The translations under genes were made by a program, and so were the position numbers. DNA of 64,000 nt from Mesoflavibacter sp037029465 (lineage in GTDB: Bacteria; Bacteroidota; Bacteroidia; Flavobacteriales; Flavobacteriaceae), in NCBI RefSeq assembly GCF_037029465.1, contig NZ_JAYMEM010000030.1:1-64000 (forward strand), written 5' to 3'. A model generated the notes under the pieces. The model saw nothing but the letters and a program-made list of their open reading frames with translations, searched no databases and had not been told where the DNA came from. Positions within the stretch are counted from its first letter, which is position 1. Each line of letters begins with the position of its first letter. This document shows, in pieces, positions 55,247-63,270 of this stretch.

Positions 55247-56290
55247 ATGGACGACTATACACCAGAATTACCAGAAGAAGATAACGACGATCTTTACGAG
55301 CATTATTCGTTTACCGCAGACAAAGGACAATCGCCTTTACGTATCGATAAATGGTTAATGAATAAGGTAGAAAACGCTACCCGAAACAAGATTCAAGACG
55401 CCGCAAAAAACGGAAGCATCTTTGTAAATGGTACACCAGTAAAATCCAATTACAAGGTAAAACCAAATGATCAGGTACGCGTATTATTTCAACATCCGCC
55501 ACATGAAAACTTATTGGTTGCAGAAGATATTCCATTAGACATCGTTTATGAAGACGATCAATTATTAGTCGTTAACAAACCAGCAGGCATGGTTGTACAT
55601 CCAGGACATGGTAATTATTCCGGAACATTAATTAACGCACTAATTTTTCATTTTGATAATTTACCAAACAATTCAAGTGAAAGACCAGGATTAGTTCATC
55701 GTATAGATAAAGATACATCAGGATTGTTAGTGGTTGCAAAAACCGAACATGCTATGGCGCATCTTACTGCTCAATTTAAAGCCAAAACTAGCGAGCGTGA
55801 GTATGTGGCAATTGTTTGGGGGAATGTAGAAGAAGACCAAGGTACAATAGAAGGTAATATTGGTAGACATCCAAAAAACCGATTACAAAATACCGTATTC
55901 TTAGATGACGAAGCCGATAAAGGAAAACCAGCAGTAACGCATTACAAAGTAATAGAACGTTTAGGTTATGTAACATTGGTAAGTTGCAAGTTAGAAACAG
56001 GACGTACACACCAAATACGTGTGCATATGAAGCACATAGGTCACACATTATTTAATGACGAGCGTTACGGCGGAAACCTAATCTTAAAAGGCACAACCTT
56101 TACCAAATACAAACAATTTGTAGAGAACTGTTTTAAAGTATTACCACGTCAAGCCTTACATGCCAAAACCTTAGGATTTATGCATCCAACAAAAAACGAA
56201 TTTATGAGTTTTGACACGCCAATACCACAAGACATGCAAGATTGTATAGAAAAATGGAAAGGTTACTCTAAACACATAGATAATAATTAG
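55247..56290 (+). CDS. rluD: RluA-family pseudouridine synthase (RluD type)
   Basis: Makes pseudouridines in 23S rRNA. The 347-aa chain begins with an acidic tail, then an S4 RNA-binding domain (about 28-85), then the catalytic domain with HRIDKDTSGLLVVAKT, where Asp is the nucleophile. LVSCKLETGRTHQIRVHMKH is the second family block. A dispersed-repeat candidate starts exactly at its stop codon. Confidence 0.93.
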   Translation: MDDYTPELPEEDNDDLYEHYSFTADKGQSPLRIDKWLMNKVENATRNKIQDAAKNGSIFVNGTPVKSNYKVKPNDQVRVLFQHPPHENLLVAEDIPLDIVYEDDQLLVVNKPAGMVVHPGHGNYSGTLINALIFHFDNLPNNSSERPGLVHRIDKDTSGLLVVAKTEHAMAHLTAQFKAKTSEREYVAIVWGNVEEDQGTIEGNIGRHPKNRLQNTVFLDDEADKGKPAVTHYKVIERLGYVTLVSCKLETGRTHQIRVHMKHIGHTLFNDERYGGNLILKGTTFTKYKQFVENCFKVLPRQALHAKTLGFMHPTKNEFMSFDTPIPQDMQDCIEKWKGYSKHIDNN

Positions 56291-56402
56291 GGCGTTACCA
56301 CAAGGGTCGCGCTATTCACTATATCTTTTTTTGCAAATGATTAAAGCTTAACCTCAAAGTAAAAGCAGCAAAAAAAGGATGTCGTTACTATCGCTAACGC
56401 GC
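56290..56402. repeat. Dispersed palindromic repeat candidate (about 112 bases)
   Basis: The left end GGGCGTTACC and the right end GCTAACGC are inverted (GCGTTA/TAACGC), and inside them CTTTTTTTGC and GCAAAAAAAGG form a second inverted pair around a 33-base centre. It begins at the last base of the rluD stop codon. From memory, sequences of the type GGGCGTTnCC...TATATCTTTTTTTGC are scattered in Flavobacteriaceae genomes. It may act as a terminator for PASTA-rluD. No second copy is seen in this window. Confidence 0.6.
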
Positions 56403-56511
56403 TTACTCAAACCCAATAATAAAACCGAATAGACCTATTTAAAATTACTATCTATTCAGCTTTTATAACGCAGTAACAATTTGTAATTTAGTATCAGAAA
56501 AAGATAGATTT

Positions 56512-57270
56512 ATGAAACTAGTATTATCACCAGCAAAGTCATTAGATTTTGAAACCCAATTGCCAACAAATAAAACCACTCAGCCACAATTTTTAGAGCA
56601 ATCTTTAAAGTTAAATAAAGCACTAAAAACAAAAAGCCCAAAGTCATTATCAAAACTAATGAGCATTAGTGATAAGCTAGCAGATTTAAATTACCAACGT
56701 AATCAAGAGTTTACAGTACCATTTACAGAAGATAACGCTAGACCAGCAATGTATGCCTTTAATGGAGATGTGTATAAAGGATTAGATGCTTATACAATAT
56801 CAAAAGACAAGATAGATTTAGCACAAAATACCATTAGAATCTTATCTGGACTTTACGGAGTTTTAAAACCTTTAGATTTAATGCAACCTTATCGTTTAGA
56901 AATGGGGACTAAATTAAAAGTAGGAAGCAAAAATGATTTATACGAATTCTGGAAAAAAGATATCGTAAACGCTTTAAATGAAGAGTTAGAAGATGACGAG
57001 TTGTTTATCAACCTAGCTTCAAACGAGTATTTTAAAGCAATAGATAAAAAGGCATTAAAAGTGCCAGTTATAGATATTACGTTTAAAGAATTTAAGAATG
57101 GTAAGCTTAAAATAATTTCATTTTATGCCAAAGAAGCACGTGGTTTAATGGCAAGATATATCATAGATACAAATGCAAAAACTATAGATGATTTAAAGAA
57201 GTTTAATTACGATAACTATCAATTTGATGGAAAACTCTCAGAAGAAAATCACTTGGTCTTTACAAGATAA
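56512..57270 (+). CDS. yaaA: Peroxide stress protein YaaA
   Basis: 252-aa cytoplasmic protein, of the family that lowers intracellular free iron and DNA damage under hydrogen peroxide in E. coli. The start MKLVLSPAKSLDFE, then AFNGDVYKGLDA, the SGLYGVLKPLDLMQPYRLEMG block and ISFYAKEARGLMARY are diagnostic. The start of the next gene overlaps its end by 44 bases. Confidence 0.94.
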   Translation: MKLVLSPAKSLDFETQLPTNKTTQPQFLEQSLKLNKALKTKSPKSLSKLMSISDKLADLNYQRNQEFTVPFTEDNARPAMYAFNGDVYKGLDAYTISKDKIDLAQNTIRILSGLYGVLKPLDLMQPYRLEMGTKLKVGSKNDLYEFWKKDIVNALNEELEDDELFINLASNEYFKAIDKKALKVPVIDITFKEFKNGKLKIISFYAKEARGLMARYIIDTNAKTIDDLKKFNYDNYQFDGKLSEENHLVFTR

Positions 57271-57565
57271 CAAGCGTACAGAACAGGAACGAAACGTTTT
57301 TAAACCAACAGGCAAACCAGCAAAAAGTAAGAATGTAACATACTTATTTTGGGCGGTTATTATATTACTAGCAATTAGTTATTTATTACCATTTTTATAT
57401 GAAGACAAAGTAGAAGTTTGCCTAACAGATTCTTTCTGTTTTAACTCTCAAGACAATATATTTTTATACGGCTTGTACGTCTTTTTTAATATCACAATAC
57501 TATTGCTAGCAGTTTTTGGAGCTTATATCATAGGTAAAAAATTAGGCGAAAAATTTAAAGTTTAA
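57227..57565 (+). CDS. Small two-helix membrane protein, unknown function
   Basis: 112 aa. A basic N-terminal region (residues 1-38) is followed by two hydrophobic helices (about 40-57 and 82-103) that enclose a short outer loop with two Cys (VCLTDSFCF), likely a disulfide. I do not recognise the family. The ATG at 57227 is the only practical start and lies inside yaaA (44-base overlap), so either it is coupled to yaaA or the true start is a later non-ATG codon. The stop interlocks with that of bTHX in a TTAA. Confidence 0.7.
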   Translation: MENSQKKITWSLQDNKRTEQERNVFKPTGKPAKSKNVTYLFWAVIILLAISYLLPFLYEDKVEVCLTDSFCFNSQDNIFLYGLYVFFNITILLLAVFGAYIIGKKLGEKFKV

Positions 57566-57693
57566 GCTTTTGCTTTTTTGTCTATATTAATTTTAGTTTC
57601 TGGTCTTACACGTTTTTTTATTCTTGGTCGTCTAACACCAAAAGTACCTCTGTGTATTTTACCGCGTTTAGATTTTTTATCTCCTTTTCCCAT
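57562..57693 (-). CDS. 30S ribosomal protein bTHX
   Basis: This gene is short (43 aa) and was found by translating the minus strand of the gap. The product begins MGKGDKKSKRGKIHRGTFG and ends with a basic tail KAKA. It matches the THX family (basic peptide of the 30S head, conserved in Bacteroidota and Thermus) in its GKGDKKS start, its RGKI block and its length. It fills the position between two plus-strand genes and shares the TTAA stop overlap. It accounts for most of the gap before the UDG-like gene. Confidence 0.93.
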   Translation of the reverse strand: MGKGDKKSKRGKIHRGTFGVRRPRIKKRVRPETKINIDKKAKA

Positions 57694-57756
57694 AATTTAA
57701 TTGTATTTTTCTACTCTTAACATACAAAAAATATAAAAGAATAACAAGATTATTAA

Positions 57757-58422
57757 GTGTTTAAACACCATCATCCATATCCGCCATTCATTAAAAAAGA
57801 TACTAAAAAACTGATTGTTGGTACATTACCGCCACCAAGATTTAGTACAGGCGATTTGCTAGAAAAGGATGTAGATTTTTGTTATGGTAGTTATTATAAT
57901 TCACTTTGGTTGTATATTGATAAAATTCACAATTTAAATTTACGATTTGATAATTCACAAGAAGCTATAGATCAACGAAAATCCTTTTTAATCAAACATA
58001 AAATAGGCATTTGTGATATTGTAGAAATTTGCGAACGAGAAAAAATTGACGCTTCGGATTTAGGAATGTCTAATGTTAAATTAAGAGGTGTTATAGATTA
58101 CCTTAAACAATTTCCAAATATAGAAACCATACTTTTTACTGGTGGTAATAGTAAAAACGGACCAGAGTATTTCTTCAGAAAGCATATAAAAGAATACAAT
58201 ATAAAATTAGAACTAGTCTCTAATGAAATACCAAGGATTCATCAATTTAAAATACCAATTACTTCAGAAAATAGAATAATAAAAACTGTGTCATTAACAT
58301 CTTATTCAGGTAGCGCTAACCGTGCAATAGGTAGTAATCCGTTATATAAACAACTAAAAGCTAAAAATCCAAAATTCAATACTTTTGATTTTAGAGTGAT
58401 GCAGTATCGAGAGTTTTTTTAG
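57757..58422 (+). CDS. Uracil-DNA-glycosylase-family-like protein
   Basis: 221 aa starting at GTG 57757; the reading frame upstream has no ATG and the opening FKHHHPYPPFIKKD looks like a natural start. The KLIVGTLPPPRFS block has the form of the first UDG-superfamily motif (GxxP), and a late SLTSYSGSANRAIG holds the last-loop position. The central RKSFLIKHKIGICDIVEICERE agrees with the fold. Activity on uracil or another base is not proven, and a nucleotide-binding relative is possible. Confidence 0.6.
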   Translation: MFKHHHPYPPFIKKDTKKLIVGTLPPPRFSTGDLLEKDVDFCYGSYYNSLWLYIDKIHNLNLRFDNSQEAIDQRKSFLIKHKIGICDIVEICEREKIDASDLGMSNVKLRGVIDYLKQFPNIETILFTGGNSKNGPEYFFRKHIKEYNIKLELVSNEIPRIHQFKIPITSENRIIKTVSLTSYSGSANRAIGSNPLYKQLKAKNPKFNTFDFRVMQYREFF

Positions 58423-58476
58423 GTCTATCTAAATAAATATACTATTTTAGAAGTCTATCAAAATCTATTACTTATT

Positions 58477-58932
58477 ATGCAAAAACCTATCGTTCTGCTA
58501 TTATTAAGCATTTTATTGACTAGTTTTTCTACACAAGCACAAACAGAAGAAAAAACTATTGACGCCGAAACTTTTGGAAATTTAATGTGCGACTGCATTA
58601 ACCAATTTATGGATGATATGCATCCCGAAATTAAACGCATGATGAGAAATATCGAAGTGATAGGTGAAGAAGAAGCACAAGAACGATTTGTAACCTATAT
58701 TGAAGAACATCCAGAAGAAACAGCAAAGATTTTAAGTGACGGAGAAAAACTTCAAAAGTTTGAACAATCCATGTCAAAACTACCAGGTTGTCAAACTTTA
58801 ATTGAAATTTCTAATGATAAGTCTTTTAAAGAAAATAAAGACTTAGAAAAAGAAATAGAAGATTATCTAGAAAACAAGTCTAAATGCGTCTATGCCTACA
58901 TCTTTTATCAAATAGGTACAGAAAAAAAGTAA
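58477..58932 (+). CDS. Small secreted protein of unknown function
   Basis: 151 aa with a signal peptide (VLLLLSILLTSFS core, cleavage after TQAQ near residue 22). The mature part is helical and acidic, with four Cys: MCDCINQFM near residue 37, GCQTL near 108 and KCVYAY near 137, likely disulfide-linked. The family is not known to me. It is monocistronic by position, 54 bases after the UDG-like gene. Confidence 0.75.
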   Translation: MQKPIVLLLLSILLTSFSTQAQTEEKTIDAETFGNLMCDCINQFMDDMHPEIKRMMRNIEVIGEEEAQERFVTYIEEHPEETAKILSDGEKLQKFEQSMSKLPGCQTLIEISNDKSFKENKDLEKEIEDYLENKSKCVYAYIFYQIGTEKK

Positions 58933-58992
58933 AGTATTTTTCTTTAAATACAAACATTAAATAATTAGAACATTAAATCATTATTAAGATGT

Positions 58993-59000
58993 ACCTTTGT
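58993..59000 (+). promoter_or_regulatory. Candidate -7 element of the DEAD-box helicase operon
   Basis: TACCTTTG matches TAnnTTTG 56 bases before the ATG at 59057. No clear TTG at -33. This leaves a leader of about 50 bases. Confidence 0.5.
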
Positions 59001-59056
59001 CGTTAATTTAAAGAGGTAACCTAAGAAGAATAGTGTTTATCTCACAAACATTATTT

Positions 59057-60352
59057 ATGTCATTTCAATCTTTAGGTTTATCTCAACCTTTACTAAAAGC
59101 AATTAGTAAAAAAGGATATACTACACCAAGTCCAATACAATCAAAAGCAATACCGCCAATTTTACAAGGTGATGATGTATTGGCTTCAGCACAAACAGGA
59201 ACAGGTAAAACAGCAGGATTTACATTGCCGTTATTGCATATTCTGTCAGAAAATCCTAAACAGAAATTTAGACCAATTCGTGCATTAATTTTAACTCCAA
59301 CCAGAGAACTTGCAGCTCAAGTCTATACTAATGTAAAAGAGTATAGCGAGTTTTTAAACCTACGCAGCGCCGTTATTTTTGGAGGTGTTAACCAAAAACC
59401 ACAAATAGCAACTATTAGAAAAGGTGTAGACGTTTTGGTCGCAACACCAGGACGATTATTAGATTTAATTAATCAAAATGAATTGTCTATAAAACGTGTA
59501 GAAATTTTTGTTTTAGATGAAGCAGATCGCATGTTAGACATGGGATTTTTAAGAGATATTGAGCGTGTCATGAAATTTATGCCCGATAAACGTCAAAATT
59601 TGATGTTTTCGGCAACTTTTTCAAAAGATATAAAAAAATTAGCGCATAGTATTTTAAATCATCCAGTACAAGTTGAAGTAACTCCAGAAAATACAACGGT
59701 TAAGACTATTTCACAAAAAGTATATCGCGTTGCAAAAGACAAAAAAACAGGCTTAATTATCAAACTGATTAAAGATGGTAATTGGAAGCAAGTTTTAGTC
59801 TTTACACGTACCAAACATGGCGCCAATAAGTTGTGTAAAAAGATGGATCAGTCTGGTATTAAAGCAGCAGCAATCCATGGTAATAAAAGTCAAGCAGCAC
59901 GTACCAAAGCTTTAAAAGGATTTAAAGACGGAAGTGTAAGTGTACTTGTAGCTACAGATATTGCTGCTCGTGGTTTGGATATTCCGTTGTTACCACATGT
60001 GATAAATTTTGAAATCCCTAATATTTCTGAAGATTATGTTCATCGTATTGGTCGTACAGGAAGAGCAGGAGCAGACGGGCAAGCTATTAGCTTAGTTAGT
60101 GCAGACGAAACCACTTTTTTAAAAGATATAGAAAAATTAATTGGAGAAAAATTACCTGTTGAAATTTTAGAAGGTTTTGAGCCAGATCCTAACGCATCTA
60201 CAGCTCCAATTAGACCAGGACAAAATAGAAGACCAAAAAGCAATAAATCTAATAAGCCTAAAGGCGAAAGAAAAAATACAGCTTCAAACTCTGGACGCAG
60301 AAATAGAAACCGTAATAAAAGTCGAAATTCTAACAGAAGAAAGATTAATTAA
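59057..60352 (+). CDS. DEAD-box RNA helicase (RhlE type)
   Basis: RNA helicase of 431 aa. Q motif (SKKGYTTPSPIQ), Walker A AQTGTGKTAGF, PTRELAAQ, TPGRLLDL, VLDEADRMLDMGF, SATF, and the C-terminal RGLDIPLLPHVINFE and HRIGRTGRAG are all present. The last 60 residues are a basic, Arg/Asn/Lys-rich tail, as in cold-responsive RNA helicases. A GTG eight codons upstream is in frame, but the ATG gives the family start. DUF6500 follows without a single spacer base and VF530 after it, so the three are one unit. Confidence 0.93.
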   Translation: MSFQSLGLSQPLLKAISKKGYTTPSPIQSKAIPPILQGDDVLASAQTGTGKTAGFTLPLLHILSENPKQKFRPIRALILTPTRELAAQVYTNVKEYSEFLNLRSAVIFGGVNQKPQIATIRKGVDVLVATPGRLLDLINQNELSIKRVEIFVLDEADRMLDMGFLRDIERVMKFMPDKRQNLMFSATFSKDIKKLAHSILNHPVQVEVTPENTTVKTISQKVYRVAKDKKTGLIIKLIKDGNWKQVLVFTRTKHGANKLCKKMDQSGIKAAAIHGNKSQAARTKALKGFKDGSVSVLVATDIAARGLDIPLLPHVINFEIPNISEDYVHRIGRTGRAGADGQAISLVSADETTFLKDIEKLIGEKLPVEILEGFEPDPNASTAPIRPGQNRRPKSNKSNKPKGERKNTASNSGRRNRNRNKSRNSNRRKIN

Positions 60353-60568
60353 ATGACACTAGCTTTAAAAGATAAAATTATTGAGATTTGTAATCATAAA
60401 ATAGCAACAAAAGGTGAAAATGTAGGTATTTCATTTTATGCGTTTTTTAAAAATAAAAATGATAATCCTGAATTATTGATGGAAGCTGCTACTTGGTGGA
60501 TTAAGACTCACAAACTAGATCATTTTGAAAAAGCTGTTAAAATAAAAAGTTTAGTAGAAAACATCTAA
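60353..60568 (+). CDS. DUF6500-family small protein
   Basis: 71 aa, no membrane span and no signal. Its sequence MTLALKDKIIEICNHKIA...GISFYAFFKNKND with WWIKTHKLD marks DUF6500, to the best of my recall, a family with no known role. The ATG begins in the base after the stop codon of the helicase, and its own stop overlaps the next ATG by one base (TAATG). Both are signs of coupled translation. Confidence 0.83.
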   Translation: MTLALKDKIIEICNHKIATKGENVGISFYAFFKNKNDNPELLMEAATWWIKTHKLDHFEKAVKIKSLVENI

Positions 60569-60798
60569 TGGAACACCAACCTAATAATCCATTACACAGT
60601 ATAAAATTAGAAAAAATTGTAACCGATTTACAAGCGCATTACGGTTGGGAATACATGGGGCATGTCATTAAAATTAATTGCTTTATAAGTAACCCTTCAG
60701 TAAAATCTAGCTTAAAGTTTTTGCGTCGTACACCATGGGCAAGAGCAAAAGTAGAGGCAATGTATTTAAATTATTTGAAGAAAAATAAAGCAAAGTAA
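60568..60798 (+). CDS. VF530-family (DUF2132) small protein, putative DNA-binding
   Basis: 76 aa, typical for the family. The hallmarks NPLHSIKLEKIVTDLQAHYGW, INCFISNPSVKSSLKF and LRRTPWARAKVE are present. The fold was solved structurally and has been named DNA-binding, but its biological target is not established. The start overlaps the DUF6500 stop by one base. It ends the helicase unit and is followed by 80 bases and the converging YitT gene. Confidence 0.93.
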   Translation: MEHQPNNPLHSIKLEKIVTDLQAHYGWEYMGHVIKINCFISNPSVKSSLKFLRRTPWARAKVEAMYLNYLKKNKAK

Positions 60799-60878
60799 AA
60801 ATTGCTTTACCTTATATAAATACAGGATTTTTTATTCTATTAGTAGTAAAGATATCAATTAATTAAAATAGTCAAAGT

Positions 60879-61793
60879 TTATAATCGTGTGCTATTAGTT
60901 AAAATTTTATCTAGTTTTTTATTTTTTTTATCTAAATAACGACGTAGTACACCACCTTTAACATTGTTTACATCAAATTCTATTATAAAGGCATCTTCAT
61001 CAATATTTGATACTATACGGTACATCTTTTTTATATCTATACGGTTAATAATGGTGTGTATTATATCAAAATCTTCAACTTTACCTTTACTTCCAAATCC
61101 TTTTTGACCTTTATAAATGGTCATTCCGGCACCTAGCTCATTAATAATAGCAACTTTGATTTTTTCATAATGCGGGGATACAATAGTAATACCAATAAAA
61201 TCTTCAAAACCTTCAATAACCAAGTCAGTTACCTTTGCGGTTACAATATAGGTTAGAATAGAGTACATAGCAATTTCTTTAGAAATAACAAAAGCCGTAA
61301 TAGAAAATAAGATAACGTTAAAAATAAGAATGACTTTTCCTATACTAATGCCAAATCTATCATTAATAAATATGCCTAAAATCTCTGAGCCATCAAGCAC
61401 AGAACCGTTTCTGATAGCAATACCTATACCTGCACCAAGGAACAGACCTCCAAATATGGAAATTAAAAATTTATCTTCTGTTATAATTTCGAAGTTTTCA
61501 AAATGAATAAAAAGAGCTAATCCAATAATACTCATAATAGATTTTAGAATAATCCTTTTAGACACAGTAAAATAGCCCATAATTAAAAACGGAATACTAA
61601 ATAAAATTAATAGTATAGAAATATTAACATTTATTAATCGACTAATTAATAAAGCTATTCCAGTAACGCCTCCATCCATAAATCCATTTGGTAATAAAAA
61701 TGCTTTAAGCCCAATACTAGCAAGGACAATACCTAAAATAATTTGAAAATATTCTGAAAAGATTTTAAAAATTTTAGAGGTTTTATTAGTCAT
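60879..61793 (-). CDS. YitT-family membrane protein with DUF2179 domain
   Basis: 304 aa. Five to six membrane spans (about 12-200) with the YitT block KAFLLPNGFMDGGVTGIALLISRL are followed by a cytoplasmic DUF2179 domain (about 215-290; GAGMTIYKGQKGFG and the later IVSNIDEDAFIIEFDV). The function of the family is not known. It starts four bases from the end of the trmL gene and so is its operon partner. Confidence 0.9.
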   Translation of the reverse strand: MTNKTSKIFKIFSEYFQIILGIVLASIGLKAFLLPNGFMDGGVTGIALLISRLINVNISILLILFSIPFLIMGYFTVSKRIILKSIMSIIGLALFIHFENFEIITEDKFLISIFGGLFLGAGIGIAIRNGSVLDGSEILGIFINDRFGISIGKVILIFNVILFSITAFVISKEIAMYSILTYIVTAKVTDLVIEGFEDFIGITIVSPHYEKIKVAIINELGAGMTIYKGQKGFGSKGKVEDFDIIHTIINRIDIKKMYRIVSNIDEDAFIIEFDVNNVKGGVLRRYLDKKNKKLDKILTNSTRL

Positions 61794-61797
61794 AATT

Positions 61798-62253
61798 TTA
61801 ATAGTTTAATTGCCTTAAGCCTTCATAAATAACTATGCTAACAGCATTTGCAATATTTAAACTTCGTATATGTTTACTTTGTTGTGGTATTTTATATACA
61901 TTGTTTTGATTAGCTTCTATTAATGACTTAGGTAAGCCAACAGACTCTTTTCCGAAGACCAAAAACAAATCCTCTTCAAATGGGATATCCCAATGGGTTT
62001 TCTTTCCGTGTGCAGATAAAAAAGCCATGTTTTTGTTTTTGTTTTTAGAGAAAAAATCATCTATGTTATCATAATAAATAACATCTAAGTGCTGCCAATA
62101 ATCTAAACCAGCACGTTTTAAACGTTTGTCTGTAAGTTCAAAACCAAAGGGTTTGACCAAGTGTAATTTACTACCAGATCCTAACGCTAATCTACCAATG
62201 TTTCCTGTGTTATTTGGTATTTCAGGTTCTATTAAAACAATATTAAGCGACAT
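61798..62253 (-). CDS. trmL: tRNA (cytidine(34)-2'-O)-methyltransferase
   Basis: SPOUT-class methyltransferase of 151 aa that modifies the wobble base of some tRNA-Leu. The start NIVLIEPEIPNNTGNIGRLA, the core VFGKESVGLP (SAM knot) and the closing IRSLNIANAVSIVIYEGLRQ are diagnostic of TrmL. The gene overlaps the small membrane protein gene by 11 bases. Confidence 0.94.
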   Translation of the reverse strand: MSLNIVLIEPEIPNNTGNIGRLALGSGSKLHLVKPFGFELTDKRLKRAGLDYWQHLDVIYYDNIDDFFSKNKNKNMAFLSAHGKKTHWDIPFEEDLFLVFGKESVGLPKSLIEANQNNVYKIPQQSKHIRSLNIANAVSIVIYEGLRQLNY

Positions 62254-62467
62254 TCTTTTTATTGATTTTTAAGATGAAAATTCTAATTAAAAGTACCCAA
62301 GGAAATCCATGTAAAACAACATCAAACCAATCCACAGGTTGCATGCCTTTTGCACCACCAGCAATCCATTTTAGTTTTCCCCAAAGATGAGGCTCAGGAA
62401 AAAAAGGAGCTAAACCAAGCGTTAAGCAGAGTAGTATTATTAAACGAAAATCATTAAGTAATTTCAT
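62243..62467 (-). CDS. Small conserved membrane protein
   Basis: 74 aa with two hydrophobic helices (about 8-26 and 48-66) and a loop with the conserved-looking PEPHLWGKLKWI and GMQPVDWFDV segments. I believe similar proteins occur next to trmL in other Flavobacteriaceae but cannot name the family. Its end overlaps the trmL start by 11 bases, so it is the first gene of the unit with trmL and YitT. Confidence 0.82.
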   Translation of the reverse strand: MKLLNDFRLIILLCLTLGLAPFFPEPHLWGKLKWIAGGAKGMQPVDWFDVVLHGFPWVLLIRIFILKINKKNVA

Positions 62468-62473
62468 AAAAAA

Positions 62474-62505
62474 AAAGCCTATTCTATCTTTTAAGAATAG
62501 GCTTT
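62474..62505 (-). terminator. Terminator after the 48-aa ORF
   Basis: AAAGCCTATTCT and AGAATAGGCTTT pair around an 8-base loop, with A and T runs on both sides. On the minus strand it lies between the 48-aa ORF and the 74-aa membrane protein gene. Confidence 0.87.
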
Positions 62506-62524
62506 AAATATAAATATTTACAGA

Positions 62525-62671
62525 TTAACTGTTTGTTTTATTTTGCTGATTTTTGATTGTTTTTTCATCAATATCAAAATCGTTTGTTTCCAACTTTGTG
62601 TTTCCTGTCGGATTAGTTGGATTGGTTTGTTCTTTTGTTCGTTTTAATTTTCTGTCGGCTATAATTCCCAT
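62525..62671 (-). CDS. Possible small protein (48 aa)
   Basis: The ORF begins MGIIADRKLKRTKEQ and ends DIDEKTIKNQQNKTNS; it is charged and rich in Asn, Thr and Lys, with a likely disordered structure. An AAAAAAAAGAAAAA purine run lies just before the ATG, and a strong terminator follows its stop, with another before the start. It is a complete transcription unit by layout. No family is recognised. Without it, 346 bases (62468-62813) would be empty. Confidence 0.5.
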   Translation of the reverse strand: MGIIADRKLKRTKEQTNPTNPTGNTKLETNDFDIDEKTIKNQQNKTNS

Positions 62672-62763
62672 AATTTTTCTTTTTTTTGTTCAATTATAAT
62701 TTAAGAAAAACAATGAGAAATTTTCATAAATCGTTGTTAAACAATTCTTTTAAGATGTTAATA

Positions 62764-62796
62764 AAAAAGCCTGCATAACTTATGCAGGCTTTTTTT
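62764..62796 (-). terminator. Terminator of the DUF805 gene
   Basis: AAAAAAGCCTGCATAA and TTATGCAGGCTTTTTT form a near-perfect stem with a tiny loop, directly downstream of the DUF805 gene on the minus strand. Confidence 0.88.
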
Positions 62797-62813
62797 AATA
62801 AAATGTTTAAATT

Positions 62814-63221
62814 TTATTCTACTGGTTTACCTATTTCGTTAATTTCTTCGTTTGTAGGGTTTTTTGGGTCAGGTCCGTATTGGTTTGCACCTTTGTTCCC
62901 ATCAGTAGCTAGAAGGACTAAAAGCCAAATTCCTCCAATAAAAGGGATAAAAGCTATAAGAATCATCCAACCACTTTTGCCAATATCATGAAGTCTTCGA
63001 ATTGCTACAGCAAGTCCAGGAATAAAAACAGCAAGTCCATATATTCCATAAATTGGACCATATCCAATACCTTCAAAAGCTAAACCTAGGATGTTGTCTA
63101 AAACCATTGCTGCAATTGCAAAAATTATATTGAATAAAACAAACATCCAATACTCTTTACGTCTTGCTCTTCCTTCAAAATTTGCGTAATTATCTCTTAC
63201 GACTTTTAAATACCATTCCAT
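62814..63221 (-). CDS. DUF805-family membrane protein
   Basis: 135 aa with three to four hydrophobic segments. The family hallmarks FEGRARRKEYWMFVLFN at the N-terminus and AVAIRRLHDIGKSGWMIL are clear, as is the GANQYGPDPK ending. The family's function is unknown. It stands alone, between a terminator and the trpA gene 49 bases upstream. Confidence 0.93.
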   Translation of the reverse strand: MEWYLKVVRDNYANFEGRARRKEYWMFVLFNIIFAIAAMVLDNILGLAFEGIGYGPIYGIYGLAVFIPGLAVAIRRLHDIGKSGWMILIAFIPFIGGIWLLVLLATDGNKGANQYGPDPKNPTNEEINEIGKPVE

Positions 63222-63270
63222 AATGAAATATTTTAATTGGTTAGTGATTAATATAAACCAAATATAAATT

